From an uncultured Erysipelotrichaceae bacterium (lineage in GTDB: Bacteria; Bacillota_I; Bacilli_A; Erysipelotrichales; Erysipelotrichaceae), in NCBI GenBank assembly GCA_945877405.1, contig CAMCSA010000014.1:1-51238 (forward strand): a stretch of DNA of 51,238 bases, given 5' to 3'. A model generated the notes under the pieces. The model was given only the letters and a program-made list of their open reading frames with translations. It was not told the DNA's origin and made no database searches. The translations under genes and the position numbers were made by a program. Positions 26,696-35,839 of the stretch are shown here, piece after piece (the first letter of the stretch is position 1; each line of letters starts with the position of its first letter).

Positions 26696-28032
26696 TACAG
26701 AAGTCCTTTCTGACTTAATGCATTACGGTATGTATCAGCCTTGTCCCAGTCTTTTTCCTTCTTTGCCGCATTCCATCCTTCAAACAACTGGCGGTCTTCT
26801 TCTGTTAACTCAATTCTGTCAACAGTAATGCCAAGGATATCAAGCATTGCCACAATGGAATTTCTGATTCTGTTGAGTGCATCAAAATCAATTTCACGTA
26901 CACGCATTGCCTGGTTGAGTTTCTTGACCGTTTCAAAGATGACTGTATAGGCATTTGGTGTATTCAGATCATCATCCAGCTGATCCAGGAAACTGCGGAA
27001 AGATTCTTCATCCTTTTCTTCTGTAACACATACACCAGCCAATGCTGTTTTAATATCCGCCTGCTTTAAAGGATTCAGCACCTTATCTAGCTCCTTACGT
27101 GCTGTTTCAACAGTTTCTTCAGAGAAGTTGAGTTCTTTTCTGTAATGAACAGAACTCATCAGCCATCTTGTAAGCCCGGTTCCAAGCTGATCGATGATAT
27201 CCTTAGCCCATAATGTATTGCCAAGAGACTTGGACATCTTCTGTCCATCAATATTGATCATCGCATTATGAATCCAGTAATTGGCAAGAGAATTGTGATG
27301 TGTGCACTCCTGCTGCGCTGCTTCATTTTCGTGATGTGGGAATTTCAGGTCCATTCCGCCACCATGGATATCGATGATTTCTCCAAGATTCTTATTGATC
27401 ATGACAACACATTCCGTATGCCATCCTGGTCTTCCTTTTCCCCATGGAGAATCCCATTGAATTCCCTTATCTGTCTTTTTCCATAATGCAAAGTCATATG
27501 GGTTTTTCTTACCCTGGTTGACATCGATGCGGGCACCTGCTTCCAACATGTCCAGATTCTGATGAGATATTTCACCATAATGGCCATCTGCCTCGACAGA
27601 AAAATATACATCTCCGTTTTCAGATACATAGGCACTGCCGTTATCGACCATTTCCTGAATAAAGGCAATGATATCATCCATAGTTTCCGTAACCCTTGGT
27701 GTAATATCCGGAAGCTGCGTATTCAGCTGTGTACGCAGATCCTGATAGGCATCAATATAACGTTGTGCAATGACTGCCTCTGTCGTATTTTCCTCAATTG
27801 CCTTATTGATGATCTTATCATCAACATCGGTAAAATTGGATACATAGGTTACCTGGTATCCTTCTGCTTCAAACAGTCTTTTCAGCACATCAAAGACGAC
27901 CATCGGTCTGGCATTGCCGATATGTGCATAGTTATACACAGTAGGTCCACATACATACATGCTGACATGGCCTTCCCTAACCGGTGTAAACGGTTCAATT
28001 TGTAATGTTTTTGAGTTATAAAGTCTGATCAT
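26695..28032 (-). CDS. cysS: Cysteinyl-tRNA synthetase
   Basis: The 445-residue class I enzyme has the zinc-binding Cys in YVCGPTVYNYAHIGNARP with the HIGH-type motif, the second zinc site (DLKFPHHENEAAQQEC) and KMSKSLGN. It charges tRNA-Cys. The gene is first in cysS-mrnC-rlmB and is controlled by the T-box upstream. A good AGGAGG lies before the ATG. Confidence 0.98.
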   Translation of the reverse strand: MIRLYNSKTLQIEPFTPVREGHVSMYVCGPTVYNYAHIGNARPMVVFDVLKRLFEAEGYQVTYVSNFTDVDDKIINKAIEENTTEAVIAQRYIDAYQDLRTQLNTQLPDITPRVTETMDDIIAFIQEMVDNGSAYVSENGDVYFSVEADGHYGEISHQNLDMLEAGARIDVNQGKKNPYDFALWKKTDKGIQWDSPWGKGRPGWHTECVVMINKNLGEIIDIHGGGMDLKFPHHENEAAQQECTHHNSLANYWIHNAMINIDGQKMSKSLGNTLWAKDIIDQLGTGLTRWLMSSVHYRKELNFSEETVETARKELDKVLNPLKQADIKTALAGVCVTEEKDEESFRSFLDQLDDDLNTPNAYTVIFETVKKLNQAMRVREIDFDALNRIRNSIVAMLDILGITVDRIELTEEDRQLFEGWNAAKKEKDWDKADTYRNALSQKGLL

Positions 28033-28047
28033 TTTTCTTCCTCCAGT

Positions 28048-28265
28048 AAAAATAAAAGACGCCCTGTCAAAAAGACGTCTTGCGCGGTTCCACTTTTCTG
28101 TTATGCTCTTGATCCTTAACGCGGATACACGTTCCCGATTAAGGGACCCTCACGGGTGCAGTTGGCAGATCATACATAAAACGGTCTCAGCCTGTCCGTT
28201 TTTCTCTGTATATGCTGGGTTCTGTTACTTCTTCCGATCAGCGGTTTCTACTCATCAAGTATAAT
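28048..28265 (-). ncRNA. Cysteine T-box leader of cysS
   Basis: The T-box sequence AAGTGGAACCGCG lies at 28083-28095 and a terminator hairpin with AAGACG..CGTCTTTT follows at 28054-28083. Stem I shows the distal element AGAGA...GGCTGAGACCGTTTT. On its 3' side the specifier loop reads AAC-TGC-ACCC, so the specifier codon is UGC (28158-28160), a cysteine codon. Uncharged tRNA-Cys would favour read-through into cysS. Confidence 0.92.
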
Positions 28266-28336
28266 GTGCAAACCTCTTCCCGTCAAACAGACTACACACG
28301 AAAAAGAGGGAACCTGTCCCTCCTGATCAACATCTT

Positions 28337-28531
28337 TCATTCCTGTTCTGCCTGTGGCATATAGAAGGAATAGATGGAATTTCTGATCTTCAGCCATCCA
28401 GACATATCCGGCATCCAGATGTAATCATCGCCATCCAGTATTTCCTGTCGGATCAGTGCCGCAAGTTCACTATCGGAATACGGTCCGTATTTGGACTTGT
28501 CCGGTTTCATGTAATACCATACTTTTTCCAT
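28337..28531 (-). CDS. GYF_2-domain small protein
   Basis: The 64-residue protein is a single GYF_2 (DUF4339)-type domain with WYY...YGPYSDSELAALIRQEIL and W.PDMSGWLKI. This domain is often found on membrane or peptide-binding proteins; the function is not known. The gene follows the RCC1 gene by six bases with a ribosome binding site overlapping its stop codon, so the two are probably an operon. Confidence 0.8.
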   Translation of the reverse strand: MEKVWYYMKPDKSKYGPYSDSELAALIRQEILDGDDYIWMPDMSGWLKIRNSIYSFYMPQAEQE

Positions 28532-28537
28532 AAAGAC

Positions 28538-30700
28538 TTAAGACTCCTGTTCAATGGTTTCGGCATCTTCATTCAGATAGATCTGAATGGATGTTGTCGA
28601 ATCATAAATATGAACTGTTCCTGTCGGATCTTTCAGCGTACGCTTTGCAGCTGTTGCAAATCCACCAGCCATGCTGTCAAGATCCTGATATGTATAATCC
28701 ATTCCGACATATACATCTACAGTCGGATTACCGGAATCCACATATGTGGATTCACCCTGAATATACATGACAGGAATCGTCTTGAGCTGTGGTTCATACT
28801 GAACAACCCCACTGCCTTCTTCCGATTCGGTATATGTGCTGTTGACACTGAATGCCTTGATTGTAATCGTATGATTTCCAACAGAAATGATCTGAGAAGA
28901 ATCATACACATAAGAATTCGTATTGGCACGCTGTGGCTGTGAACCATCCAGACTGATTTCATAATAATCCGCATGATCTACTGCACCCCACTGGATTGTC
29001 CATCCCTTGGCATCCGTTGATGCAGTAATGCCAGATGGAGTGGTCAGCTGAACCTTCTTAGCTTCATATGTATATGTCATTGTCGTCGAGGATTCCTTTG
29101 TTTTGGAACTGCTCTTCGGCTTGGCAGTAATCGTGATGGAATATGTTTCTCCATCCGTAAAGCTACTTGCAGAAAGAGAAGTCTGATTGTTTTTGGATTC
29201 CGGAAGTTCCCCGATATTGGATATGGATACAACATAGGAATCGGCATTTTCGACTGTATCCCACTTGATGACAACATTGGCTGTTGATTCAGTGATTGTT
29301 ATGTTCTTTGGTGCTTCCAGCTGTTCTTCTTCCTTGTTTTCATCTCCGGTACTCTGATTCTGATTGACGTACTGGTTATAAGAATTATCCCCAGCACCAT
29401 ACATGTTTCCGGAACGGTCAATCGCAACAGCTGTACCGTTTCCAGCAGCAATATAACGGATATTCTTCCATCCTGTTACCTGTGTCTTGAATTCCTCATC
29501 ACTAGACTCGCACAGAATTGATCCATCGCTCGTCAGACCCAAAACAAAATCTGATCCGACTGCCGTATTTCTGACATCCACCCAGGATGATGTATCTACA
29601 ACCGTACCGGAAGACAGCATGGAAACAGAGACCGTACCGTCTGATTTGACCCATGCAGCAAAAGAATCACCAAGGGCAAGATCATTGGTGCTTGATAAAG
29701 AAGAGAGAGCATCTCCATTACCTGCAACCTTCACCTGTCCATCATTTGTAATACCGACTGTGACTTCATTTCCGGCATACACCTTTTCAATGTTGGTCCA
29801 GCTTTCTACCTTACATGCAGCCTCACTGCCTGCACAAAGTACATTGCCTTCATCCGTTACCGCAACAACGTGATTTTTACCCGCTGCAATATAATCGACT
29901 TTCTTCCACGAAGAAACTTCTGAGGAATACATGTTATCCACAACCTTACCTGTGGATGTCAATGCTGCAGCATGACTGCCATAACCACTGACCTGAACCC
30001 CTTCCGTAAAGGACAAAGAACCTTCCAGTTCTCCACGAACATTGATCTTGCCACTCTGTTCAACATACATCGTCCATGTATCTCCTGCAGCAAGTCTGTT
30101 TTCCTTGGATAAAGCAACCGAATGAGAACCACCCAGCAGAAGTAATGCACCTGCGATCGCAACAATCAGCACTGCAACCACACCAAGGATGATCAGCGTA
30201 TTCTTCTTTTTCTTTCCACCATTCTCAGTTGGTTCCGCTTTTCTGTGGGATACAGGTCTTTCTTCCTGTTCCTCTTCCTCAACCGTTTCTTCTTCCTGTG
30301 GCTGTTTTTCCGTAATGGAAGATAGCGGTTGCTGACTGATGATCTTTGTTTCCTGCGTTGCTTCCTCTTTTACTGTATCCATCTGAATCGTACCAGCTTC
30401 CGCCAGTGTCGTCATCTGCTGTGTCTTTTCTGATGCAGCAGATGAAAAGGATGGAATCTGAGCACTTTTCATCAGTTCCTCTTCCGGAATTACGATCGTC
30501 TTGCTGTTATCCACAAGAGCATCTACGGAAACGCCAAACATCTCGGCAAGGATTTTCAACTGGTCAATCCTGCATATGCAGTTTCCGTTTTCCCAGTTCA
30601 TATATTCTGTTACCGGCACATTAAGTGTCTGGGCAACATCAGTCTGTGAAAACTGATTGTATTTTCTTAATAACGTCAATTTTTCAGGCAGCTTATTCAT
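28538..30700 (-). CDS. HTH, membrane helix, RCC1 and FN3 protein
   Basis: The start chosen gives 720 residues; GAGGAGG lies 7 bases before this ATG. An XRE-type helix-turn-helix (about 5-60) is followed by an acidic low-complexity stretch (about 80-165), a Lys-rich stop and one membrane helix (about 168-191). Outside the membrane there is a regulator-of-chromosome-condensation type beta-propeller region (repeats with AAALTSTGKV and VAVTDEGNV-like sequences, about 200-450) and two fibronectin type III-like domains (about 475-660). The predicted topology puts the DNA-binding part inside and the propeller outside. It may be a transmembrane sensor or an envelope protein that reuses an HTH; its function is unknown. 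Confidence 0.75.
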   Translation of the reverse strand: MNKLPEKLTLLRKYNQFSQTDVAQTLNVPVTEYMNWENGNCICRIDQLKILAEMFGVSVDALVDNSKTIVIPEEELMKSAQIPSFSSAASEKTQQMTTLAEAGTIQMDTVKEEATQETKIISQQPLSSITEKQPQEEETVEEEEQEERPVSHRKAEPTENGGKKKKNTLIILGVVAVLIVAIAGALLLLGGSHSVALSKENRLAAGDTWTMYVEQSGKINVRGELEGSLSFTEGVQVSGYGSHAAALTSTGKVVDNMYSSEVSSWKKVDYIAAGKNHVVAVTDEGNVLCAGSEAACKVESWTNIEKVYAGNEVTVGITNDGQVKVAGNGDALSSLSSTNDLALGDSFAAWVKSDGTVSVSMLSSGTVVDTSSWVDVRNTAVGSDFVLGLTSDGSILCESSDEEFKTQVTGWKNIRYIAAGNGTAVAIDRSGNMYGAGDNSYNQYVNQNQSTGDENKEEEQLEAPKNITITESTANVVIKWDTVENADSYVVSISNIGELPESKNNQTSLSASSFTDGETYSITITAKPKSSSKTKESSTTMTYTYEAKKVQLTTPSGITASTDAKGWTIQWGAVDHADYYEISLDGSQPQRANTNSYVYDSSQIISVGNHTITIKAFSVNSTYTESEEGSGVVQYEPQLKTIPVMYIQGESTYVDSGNPTVDVYVGMDYTYQDLDSMAGGFATAAKRTLKDPTGTVHIYDSTTSIQIYLNEDAETIEQES

Positions 30701-30756
30701 GGCACACCTCCTCAATACTATATTCTATTGGGAAACCATGCGTTTTTCAAACATAA

Positions 30757-30786
30757 AAAAAGACAGTTACAAAAGAACTGTCTTTT
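30757..30786 (-). terminator. gap terminator
   Basis: AAAAGACAGTT, a loop and AACTGTCTTTT form a strong hairpin with a T-tract on either strand, 18 bases beyond the gap stop codon. Confidence 0.85.
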
Positions 30787-30803
30787 CGTGTACAAATGAA
30801 CAA

Positions 30804-31835
30804 TTACTTAACGTTAGCGAAGTACTTGATTGTACGAACCATCTGAGATGTGTAGGAGTTTTCGTTGTCGTACCAGGAAACAACTTCAACCTGTGTCTTG
30901 CCATCAGCTAATGGGGAAACCATTGTCTGAGTAGCATCGAACAGAGAACCGTATGTCATACCAACGATGTCGGAGGATACGATTTCTTCTTCGTTGTAAC
31001 CGAAGGATTCTGTAGCAGCAGCCTTCATAGCAGCGTTGATTTCATCCTTTGTTACAGCCTTGTCAACAACTGCGAATAACAGTGTTGTGGATCCTGTAGG
31101 AGTTGGAACACGCTGAGCAGCACCGATCAGCTTACCGTTCAGTTCAGGAATTACAAGACCGATAGCCTTAGCAGCACCTGTGGAGTTAGGAACGATGTTG
31201 ACAGCACCAGCTCTGGATCTTCTCAGATCGCCCTTTCTCTGTGGTCCGTCGAGGATCATCTGGTCGCCTGTGTAAGCGTGAATTGTGCACATGATACCGG
31301 ATTCGATTGGAGCAAGGTCGTTCAGAGCCTTTGCCATTGGAGCCAGGCAGTTTGTTGTGCAGGATGCAGCAGAGATGATCTTGTCATCAGCTGTCAGTGT
31401 TTCGTGGTTTACATTGTAAACGATTGTTGGTAAGTCATTTCCTGCAGGAGCGGAGATAACAACCTTCTTAGCACCAGCATTGATGTGAGCCTGTGCCTTT
31501 GCCTTGGATGTGTAGAAACCGGAGCATTCCAGAACTACGTCTACATTCAGGTCACCCCATGGGCAGTTGTTTGCATCTGGTTCCTTGTAGATCTTGATTG
31601 TCTTGCCCTTAACTGTGATTGTTCCAGCTTCGTCATCAGCTGTTACATCGCTTTCATGTCCGATTCCAACGTAACGGCCCTGGGAGGAGTCGTACTTCAG
31701 AAGGTGAGCAAGCATGTGTGGGGATGTGAGGTCGTTGATTGCAACAACTTCATATCCTTCAGCTTCAAACATCTGTCTGAAAGCAAGACGGCCAATACGG
31801 CCAAAACCATTAATAGCAACTCTTACATCTGTCAT
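30804..31835 (-). CDS. gap: Glyceraldehyde-3-phosphate dehydrogenase
   Basis: The 343-residue glycolytic enzyme has the NAD site [15 protein letters not shown], the active-site SCTTNCLAP with the catalytic Cys, and the C-terminal [16 protein letters not shown]. It oxidises glyceraldehyde 3-phosphate to 1,3-bisphosphoglycerate. The gene has its own promoter and terminator, so it is monocistronic. AGGAGG lies about 16 bases before the ATG, rather far. Confidence 0.97.
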   Translation of the reverse strand: MTDVRVAINGFGRIGRLAFRQMFEAEGYEVVAINDLTSPHMLAHLLKYDSSQGRYVGIGHESDVTADDEAGTITVKGKTIKIYKEPDANNCPWGDLNVDVVLECSGFYTSKAKAQAHINAGAKKVVISAPAGNDLPTIVYNVNHETLTADDKIISAASCTTNCLAPMAKALNDLAPIESGIMCTIHAYTGDQMILDGPQRKGDLRRSRAGAVNIVPNSTGAAKAIGLVIPELNGKLIGAAQRVPTPTGSTTLLFAVVDKAVTKDEINAAMKAAATESFGYNEEEIVSSDIVGMTYGSLFDATQTMVSPLADGKTQVEVVSWYDNENSYTSQMVRTIKYFANVK

Positions 31836-31871
31836 ATTGTCTTTTTATAGACCTCCTTATGTTGCATGTTA

Positions 31872-31900
31872 ATTATAGAATTTCCCTGAACCATCGTCAA
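31872..31900 (-). promoter_or_regulatory. Promoter of gap
   Basis: TTGACG (31895-31900) and TATAAT (31872-31877) are separated by exactly 17 bases on the minus strand, about 35 bases upstream of the gap ATG. Confidence 0.85.
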
Positions 31901-31986
31901 TTCACAATCTTTCATTTATTTGTTTTTTCACAAATAATTCCGGAAACCTTACAGACAGTTCAAAGAATCAGGATTTCTTCTGTTTT

Positions 31987-32901
31987 TCATTCCCACTCAT
32001 TGAGATTAAGCGGTCTTTTTGTCAGTGCAAATGCAGCTTCAACATCACTTACATTCGAATGGAAAACCTTGGAAAACAAAGATGCATCATTCAGTCTTAC
32101 CATCGTTGAAGGGAATGTGATCTTCTGCGCTCTTGGGAAGGCAACAGACAGATCTTCCGCTGCAGAAACAAACAGATTGACTGTTTTTCTTTCCTGCAAT
32201 GCCGCATTACACAGCTTCAGCAAAGCCACAGAATCCAGATAGACAATTTCTTCTGCCATAATTTCTTCCCCTGATGGAATCATCACAATATAGCCCTGAA
32301 TCTGATCCCTGCCGTTATAGTAAGCTACAATCTTCCCTCCACGGGCATTGACTTCTTTTTTCAGATTGATGAAATAATCCAGATCTCTTGGATAGAATCC
32401 GTTGAATCTTCTGATGAAGGCACTGTATACCTTCATCAGATCCAGTGATCCAGGTTCATAGGAACAGCCGAAATTCGTTACTCGATGCACATCGGATCGC
32501 TGAAGCCTGTATTGTGTTCGATAATATATGTAACGGAATCCATATGGTTCATACAAAGAAGGATTCTCTGTTTTGATCAGTGTTACAAGTTCAGTATGTT
32601 CACATGCATCCATGATGATGTTGAGAATATCATGCATGTATCCATGATGTCTGTATTCTGGAAGTGTTGCCACACCAAGAATCATGCTCGTACGCAAAAC
32701 TCTGCCATTGAACATGATGGCGTGTGGTGCACGGATTGCCATGGAAATGATCTTTCCTTCGCGTACCATGACATAACAGTTTTCCGGTCTGAAACAGTTT
32801 TTAAAATAGAAATCCACATAACCGGTATCTTCATCCGGAAAACATGTCTTCCACACCTGTCTGATTTCTGTCATCTGTTCAGCAGTTGCCTTTACGATCA
32901 T
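31987..32901 (-). CDS. GNAT acetyltransferase, Eis-like
   Basis: The 304-residue protein has a GNAT domain in its first half, with the acetyl-CoA loop GVATLPEYRHHGYMHDIL (about 75-92), and a second half similar to Eis-type acetyltransferases. The substrate is unknown. Its start overlaps the whiA stop codon by 4 bases, so it is the last gene of the rapZ-yvcK-whiA operon. Confidence 0.85.
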   Translation of the reverse strand: MIVKATAEQMTEIRQVWKTCFPDEDTGYVDFYFKNCFRPENCYVMVREGKIISMAIRAPHAIMFNGRVLRTSMILGVATLPEYRHHGYMHDILNIIMDACEHTELVTLIKTENPSLYEPYGFRYIYYRTQYRLQRSDVHRVTNFGCSYEPGSLDLMKVYSAFIRRFNGFYPRDLDYFINLKKEVNARGGKIVAYYNGRDQIQGYIVMIPSGEEIMAEEIVYLDSVALLKLCNAALQERKTVNLFVSAAEDLSVAFPRAQKITFPSTMVRLNDASLFSKVFHSNVSDVEAAFALTKRPLNLNEWE

Positions 32902-33857
32902 CTGGTTTCACTTCCTTTCTTTCCTTCTTTCAGTTTCTCAACGTATTCATGCAGACGCATGTATTTATGTCTGATCCCGGATTTCCCTGTCGATTTACCT
33001 GTTCTCTGATTATAAATGACAGCCAGTTCCGAATAGGAGCAGTCCGGAAATTCCTTACGCAATTCCACCGCTTCCTTTAAAGAACGGGTCAGCAGGTCCA
33101 CCTGACCCGTTTCTTCCAGATACCGGATATCTTCCAGCTGTTCTGCAGCTGCTGCATGCACCCTCATCTCATTGGCAATATCCACGTTATTCAATCTTGT
33201 AATGCTGTTTGTAAAGTCACGTGAAATACGGATGTTTTCAAAGTTCATCACAGCTTCAGAAGCTTCTATGATACGCATGAAATCTGCAATCTTTTCAGCA
33301 GACTTGACATAGACAACCGATTTTCCACGCCTTTGTGTCACTTTGGCATGGATATCAAATCTCTCCATCAGTTCTATCATGAATTCTGCCTGTTCCTGAC
33401 CGGCAGCAGTGATTTCCAGGTGATAGTTTGTTGTTTCCGGTGGATTGACTGATCCCGCCGCAAGAAAAGCACCAGCAAGGTATGCTCTGGCATTGGAATC
33501 CGTTTCGATGATTCTGCGCAATGGTTTTTCCAGAAGTCCTCTGCTGGAATACAGACCAAGATCCGTAAGAATCACCGGTGCACCTGAAAGAATACGGAGT
33601 CCATAGATTCTGTTTTTTTTCAGGTTCATCTTTCGTTTGACAAAAAGAGAAATCTCTCCCCCATATCTTTCCTTTACAAGACGGTATATCGTTCTTGCAA
33701 CTGCAGCATTTTCCACAGTCACAAGAATCGTCATGCCCTGGTTGGAAAAAGAAAGGGAGGAGTTCATCTGAATCAGAGCTGACAGTTCAGCTCTGGCATC
33801 GTTGCCTTCCATGATTTTGGATGCAACTTCCTGTTTTACTTCAGCGGAAAATGACAA
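32898..33857 (-). CDS. whiA: WhiA-family regulator
   Basis: The 319-residue protein has the WhiA N-terminal segment, the LAGLIDADG-like homing-endonuclease fold (RAYLAGAFLAAGSVNPPE) and the C-terminal helix-turn-helix with VDLLTRSLKEAVELRKEFPDCSYSELA. It starts at TTG, with AAGGAG seven bases upstream overlapping the yvcK end. WhiA affects cell division and chromosome segregation in Firmicutes. Confidence 0.94.
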   Translation of the reverse strand: MSFSAEVKQEVASKIMEGNDARAELSALIQMNSSLSFSNQGMTILVTVENAAVARTIYRLVKERYGGEISLFVKRKMNLKKNRIYGLRILSGAPVILTDLGLYSSRGLLEKPLRRIIETDSNARAYLAGAFLAAGSVNPPETTNYHLEITAAGQEQAEFMIELMERFDIHAKVTQRRGKSVVYVKSAEKIADFMRIIEASEAVMNFENIRISRDFTNSITRLNNVDIANEMRVHAAAAEQLEDIRYLEETGQVDLLTRSLKEAVELRKEFPDCSYSELAVIYNQRTGKSTGKSGIRHKYMRLHEYVEKLKEGKKGSETR

Positions 33858-33858
33858 A

Positions 33859-34809
33859 TTACAACTCCTTTACCAGGTCTTCTATTACGTTGCGGATCTG
33901 CTGTGGATCATGACGGATCAGACCATCTTTGAACACAAGCAGAGATCTGCGGATAATTTCATAATCGTGTTGACCATCACGAATATACACAGGCGTACTT
34001 CCTTCTCTGTAATAATTCAGAAGGATATCCTGTGGAATGATTTCTGTTGATGTAATCACCGCATCAACAGGTACGCCATGACTGGTTAATGCATTTACAT
34101 GGTCTTCCAGACAATAGCCATCTGTTTCACCAGGCTGCGTCATGGCATTGCAGAAATACACCTTGCGTGCCTTTGCTTTCATCAGCTCTTCCTGCATTTC
34201 CGGAATGATGACATTCGGCAGAATGCTTGTATAGACAGAGCCGATTCCATAGATGATCAGATCTGCATTCTGAATTGCTTCAATCGCTTCAGGCTCAGCT
34301 GTTACCGGCTGATCATAAAAGACACGTGAAATACGGTTGGCACGTGTTGGGATGTTAGCTTCCCCTTTGACAACAACACCATCTTCCATTTCCGCAAGCA
34401 GCGTAATGACCTGACTTGTTGCAGGGATGATCTTACCTCTGACATTCAGTACCTTCTGAATCTTACTGACTGCTTCCATAAAGGAGCCAGTCTGTTGGGT
34501 TAACGCAGTCAGAATCAGATTACCCAGATTATGTCCGGAAATATCCGTCTCCGTTCCATCGGGATCATCAAATCTGTAATTCATGATATCTGTCATCAGA
34601 GTTTCACTTTCCGCAAGTGAAATCATGACATTTCGAATATCTCCCATGGCAGGAATATGAAAGCGACGCCTGAGTCTTCCGGTAGAACCACCATCATCCG
34701 CAACCGTCACAATAGCAGATATTTCCACATCAGGAATATTCTTGATACCACGACATATGGCAGACTGACCATGTCCTCCGCCAATGACAACTATGTTTTT
34801 ATGCTTCAT
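33859..34809 (-). CDS. yvcK: YvcK/GlmR family protein
   Basis: The 316-residue CofD-like protein has the nucleotide-binding GGGHGQSAICRGIK and TVADDGGSTGRLRR segments. In Bacillus, YvcK (GlmR) binds UDP-GlcNAc and affects carbon allocation to the cell wall. It overlaps the rapZ end by 11 bases. Confidence 0.94.
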   Translation of the reverse strand: MKHKNIVVIGGGHGQSAICRGIKNIPDVEISAIVTVADDGGSTGRLRRRFHIPAMGDIRNVMISLAESETLMTDIMNYRFDDPDGTETDISGHNLGNLILTALTQQTGSFMEAVSKIQKVLNVRGKIIPATSQVITLLAEMEDGVVVKGEANIPTRANRISRVFYDQPVTAEPEAIEAIQNADLIIYGIGSVYTSILPNVIIPEMQEELMKAKARKVYFCNAMTQPGETDGYCLEDHVNALTSHGVPVDAVITSTEIIPQDILLNYYREGSTPVYIRDGQHDYEIIRRSLLVFKDGLIRHDPQQIRNVIEDLVKEL

Positions 34810-35677
34810 CTCTTATCCACATCTTTTCTTCTCTATGCTGTTTATAACAGTTATAACTGTTTTTATAGTGGTCATACAGCCAGTTGGCAATGGAGACGGA
34901 TCGATGCTGACCACCCGTGCATCCGATCGCTACAGTAAAATGGTTCTTGCCTTCATTGGCGTACTGCTCAAAAGCATAATCCAGAAAAGAAGACAGACGG
35001 GTCAGGAATTCCTTCGTTTCAGGCTTTTCCATGACGTAATCGTACACACAGGCATCATTTCCATTGAAAGGACGCAGTGTAATATCCCAAAACGGGTTAG
35101 GCAGGAATCTGACATCTACCATCAGATCTGCATCCATTGGCACACCATATTTATATCCGAATGACTCAAAGGAAATGGAAAAGGAAGGAATGGAATTCCT
35201 TGAGAACATCTGTTCAATTTTTTTCTTGAATTCCTTTTCACTCAGGAATGAAGTATCAATGGTAATAAAGGAACTGTTGATGGCAGATGTGAACATCTGT
35301 CTTTCAACAGAAATTGCCTCATCCAGTGTATTGCATGTATTGCTTAACAGAAGAGGATGGGTTCTTCTTGTGCTTTTATAACGATGCAGAAGAACGGAAT
35401 CTGCAGCATCCAGGAACATGACCGATACAGAAATATTCTGTCCTTTCAGTCCTCTTAAAAACTCAGGGAAATCCTGTGCAGAAGTAGATAATGCAATAAA
35501 GGAATATCTTGGATCCGTGCTTGTCTCAATCATATCAACAAGCAGTGATACAAGCTGAACCGGATAATTATCAATGACATGGTATCCCATGTCTTCCAGA
35601 ATTCTGGCAGCAGTACTCTTTCCTGCTCCACTCATGCCTGTTACAAGTATTACACGCTTCATATTTTCCATTTTCAT
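34799..35677 (-). CDS. rapZ: RapZ-family nucleotide-binding protein
   Basis: The 292-residue protein has the P-loop GMSGAGKST near the N-terminus and the C-terminal RNA-binding-type segment GCTGGQHRSV. ATG at 35677 with AGGGG six bases upstream is preferred; GTG just before it and ATGs 6 and 15 bases later are alternatives. It heads the rapZ-yvcK-whiA-GNAT operon. In E. coli the protein controls glmS through a small RNA, but the Gram-positive role is less clear. Confidence 0.92.
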   Translation of the reverse strand: MKMENMKRVILVTGMSGAGKSTAARILEDMGYHVIDNYPVQLVSLLVDMIETSTDPRYSFIALSTSAQDFPEFLRGLKGQNISVSVMFLDAADSVLLHRYKSTRRTHPLLLSNTCNTLDEAISVERQMFTSAINSSFITIDTSFLSEKEFKKKIEQMFSRNSIPSFSISFESFGYKYGVPMDADLMVDVRFLPNPFWDITLRPFNGNDACVYDYVMEKPETKEFLTRLSSFLDYAFEQYANEGKNHFTVAIGCTGGQHRSVSIANWLYDHYKNSYNCYKQHREEKMWIRDEA

Positions 35678-35796
35678 CACCCGCCCCTATTTTACCTTTC
35701 TTCACAGAATAAGGAAACAGCTTTTCCGTTTCGTCATGAAAAGATACGTCATATCCAAATTATTTTTCTTCCACAACAACTCCATGTAATACAGAA

Positions 35797-35822
35797 AAGA
35801 CCCCGAGGCCTCGGAGTCATCC
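35797..35822 (-). terminator. Terminator of hprK-lgt/ppaX operon
   Basis: On the minus strand GACTCCGAGG and CCTCGGGGTC form a GC-rich stem followed by TTTTC. Confidence 0.85.
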
Positions 35823-35839
35823 TTCGAACAATTCAGTTT

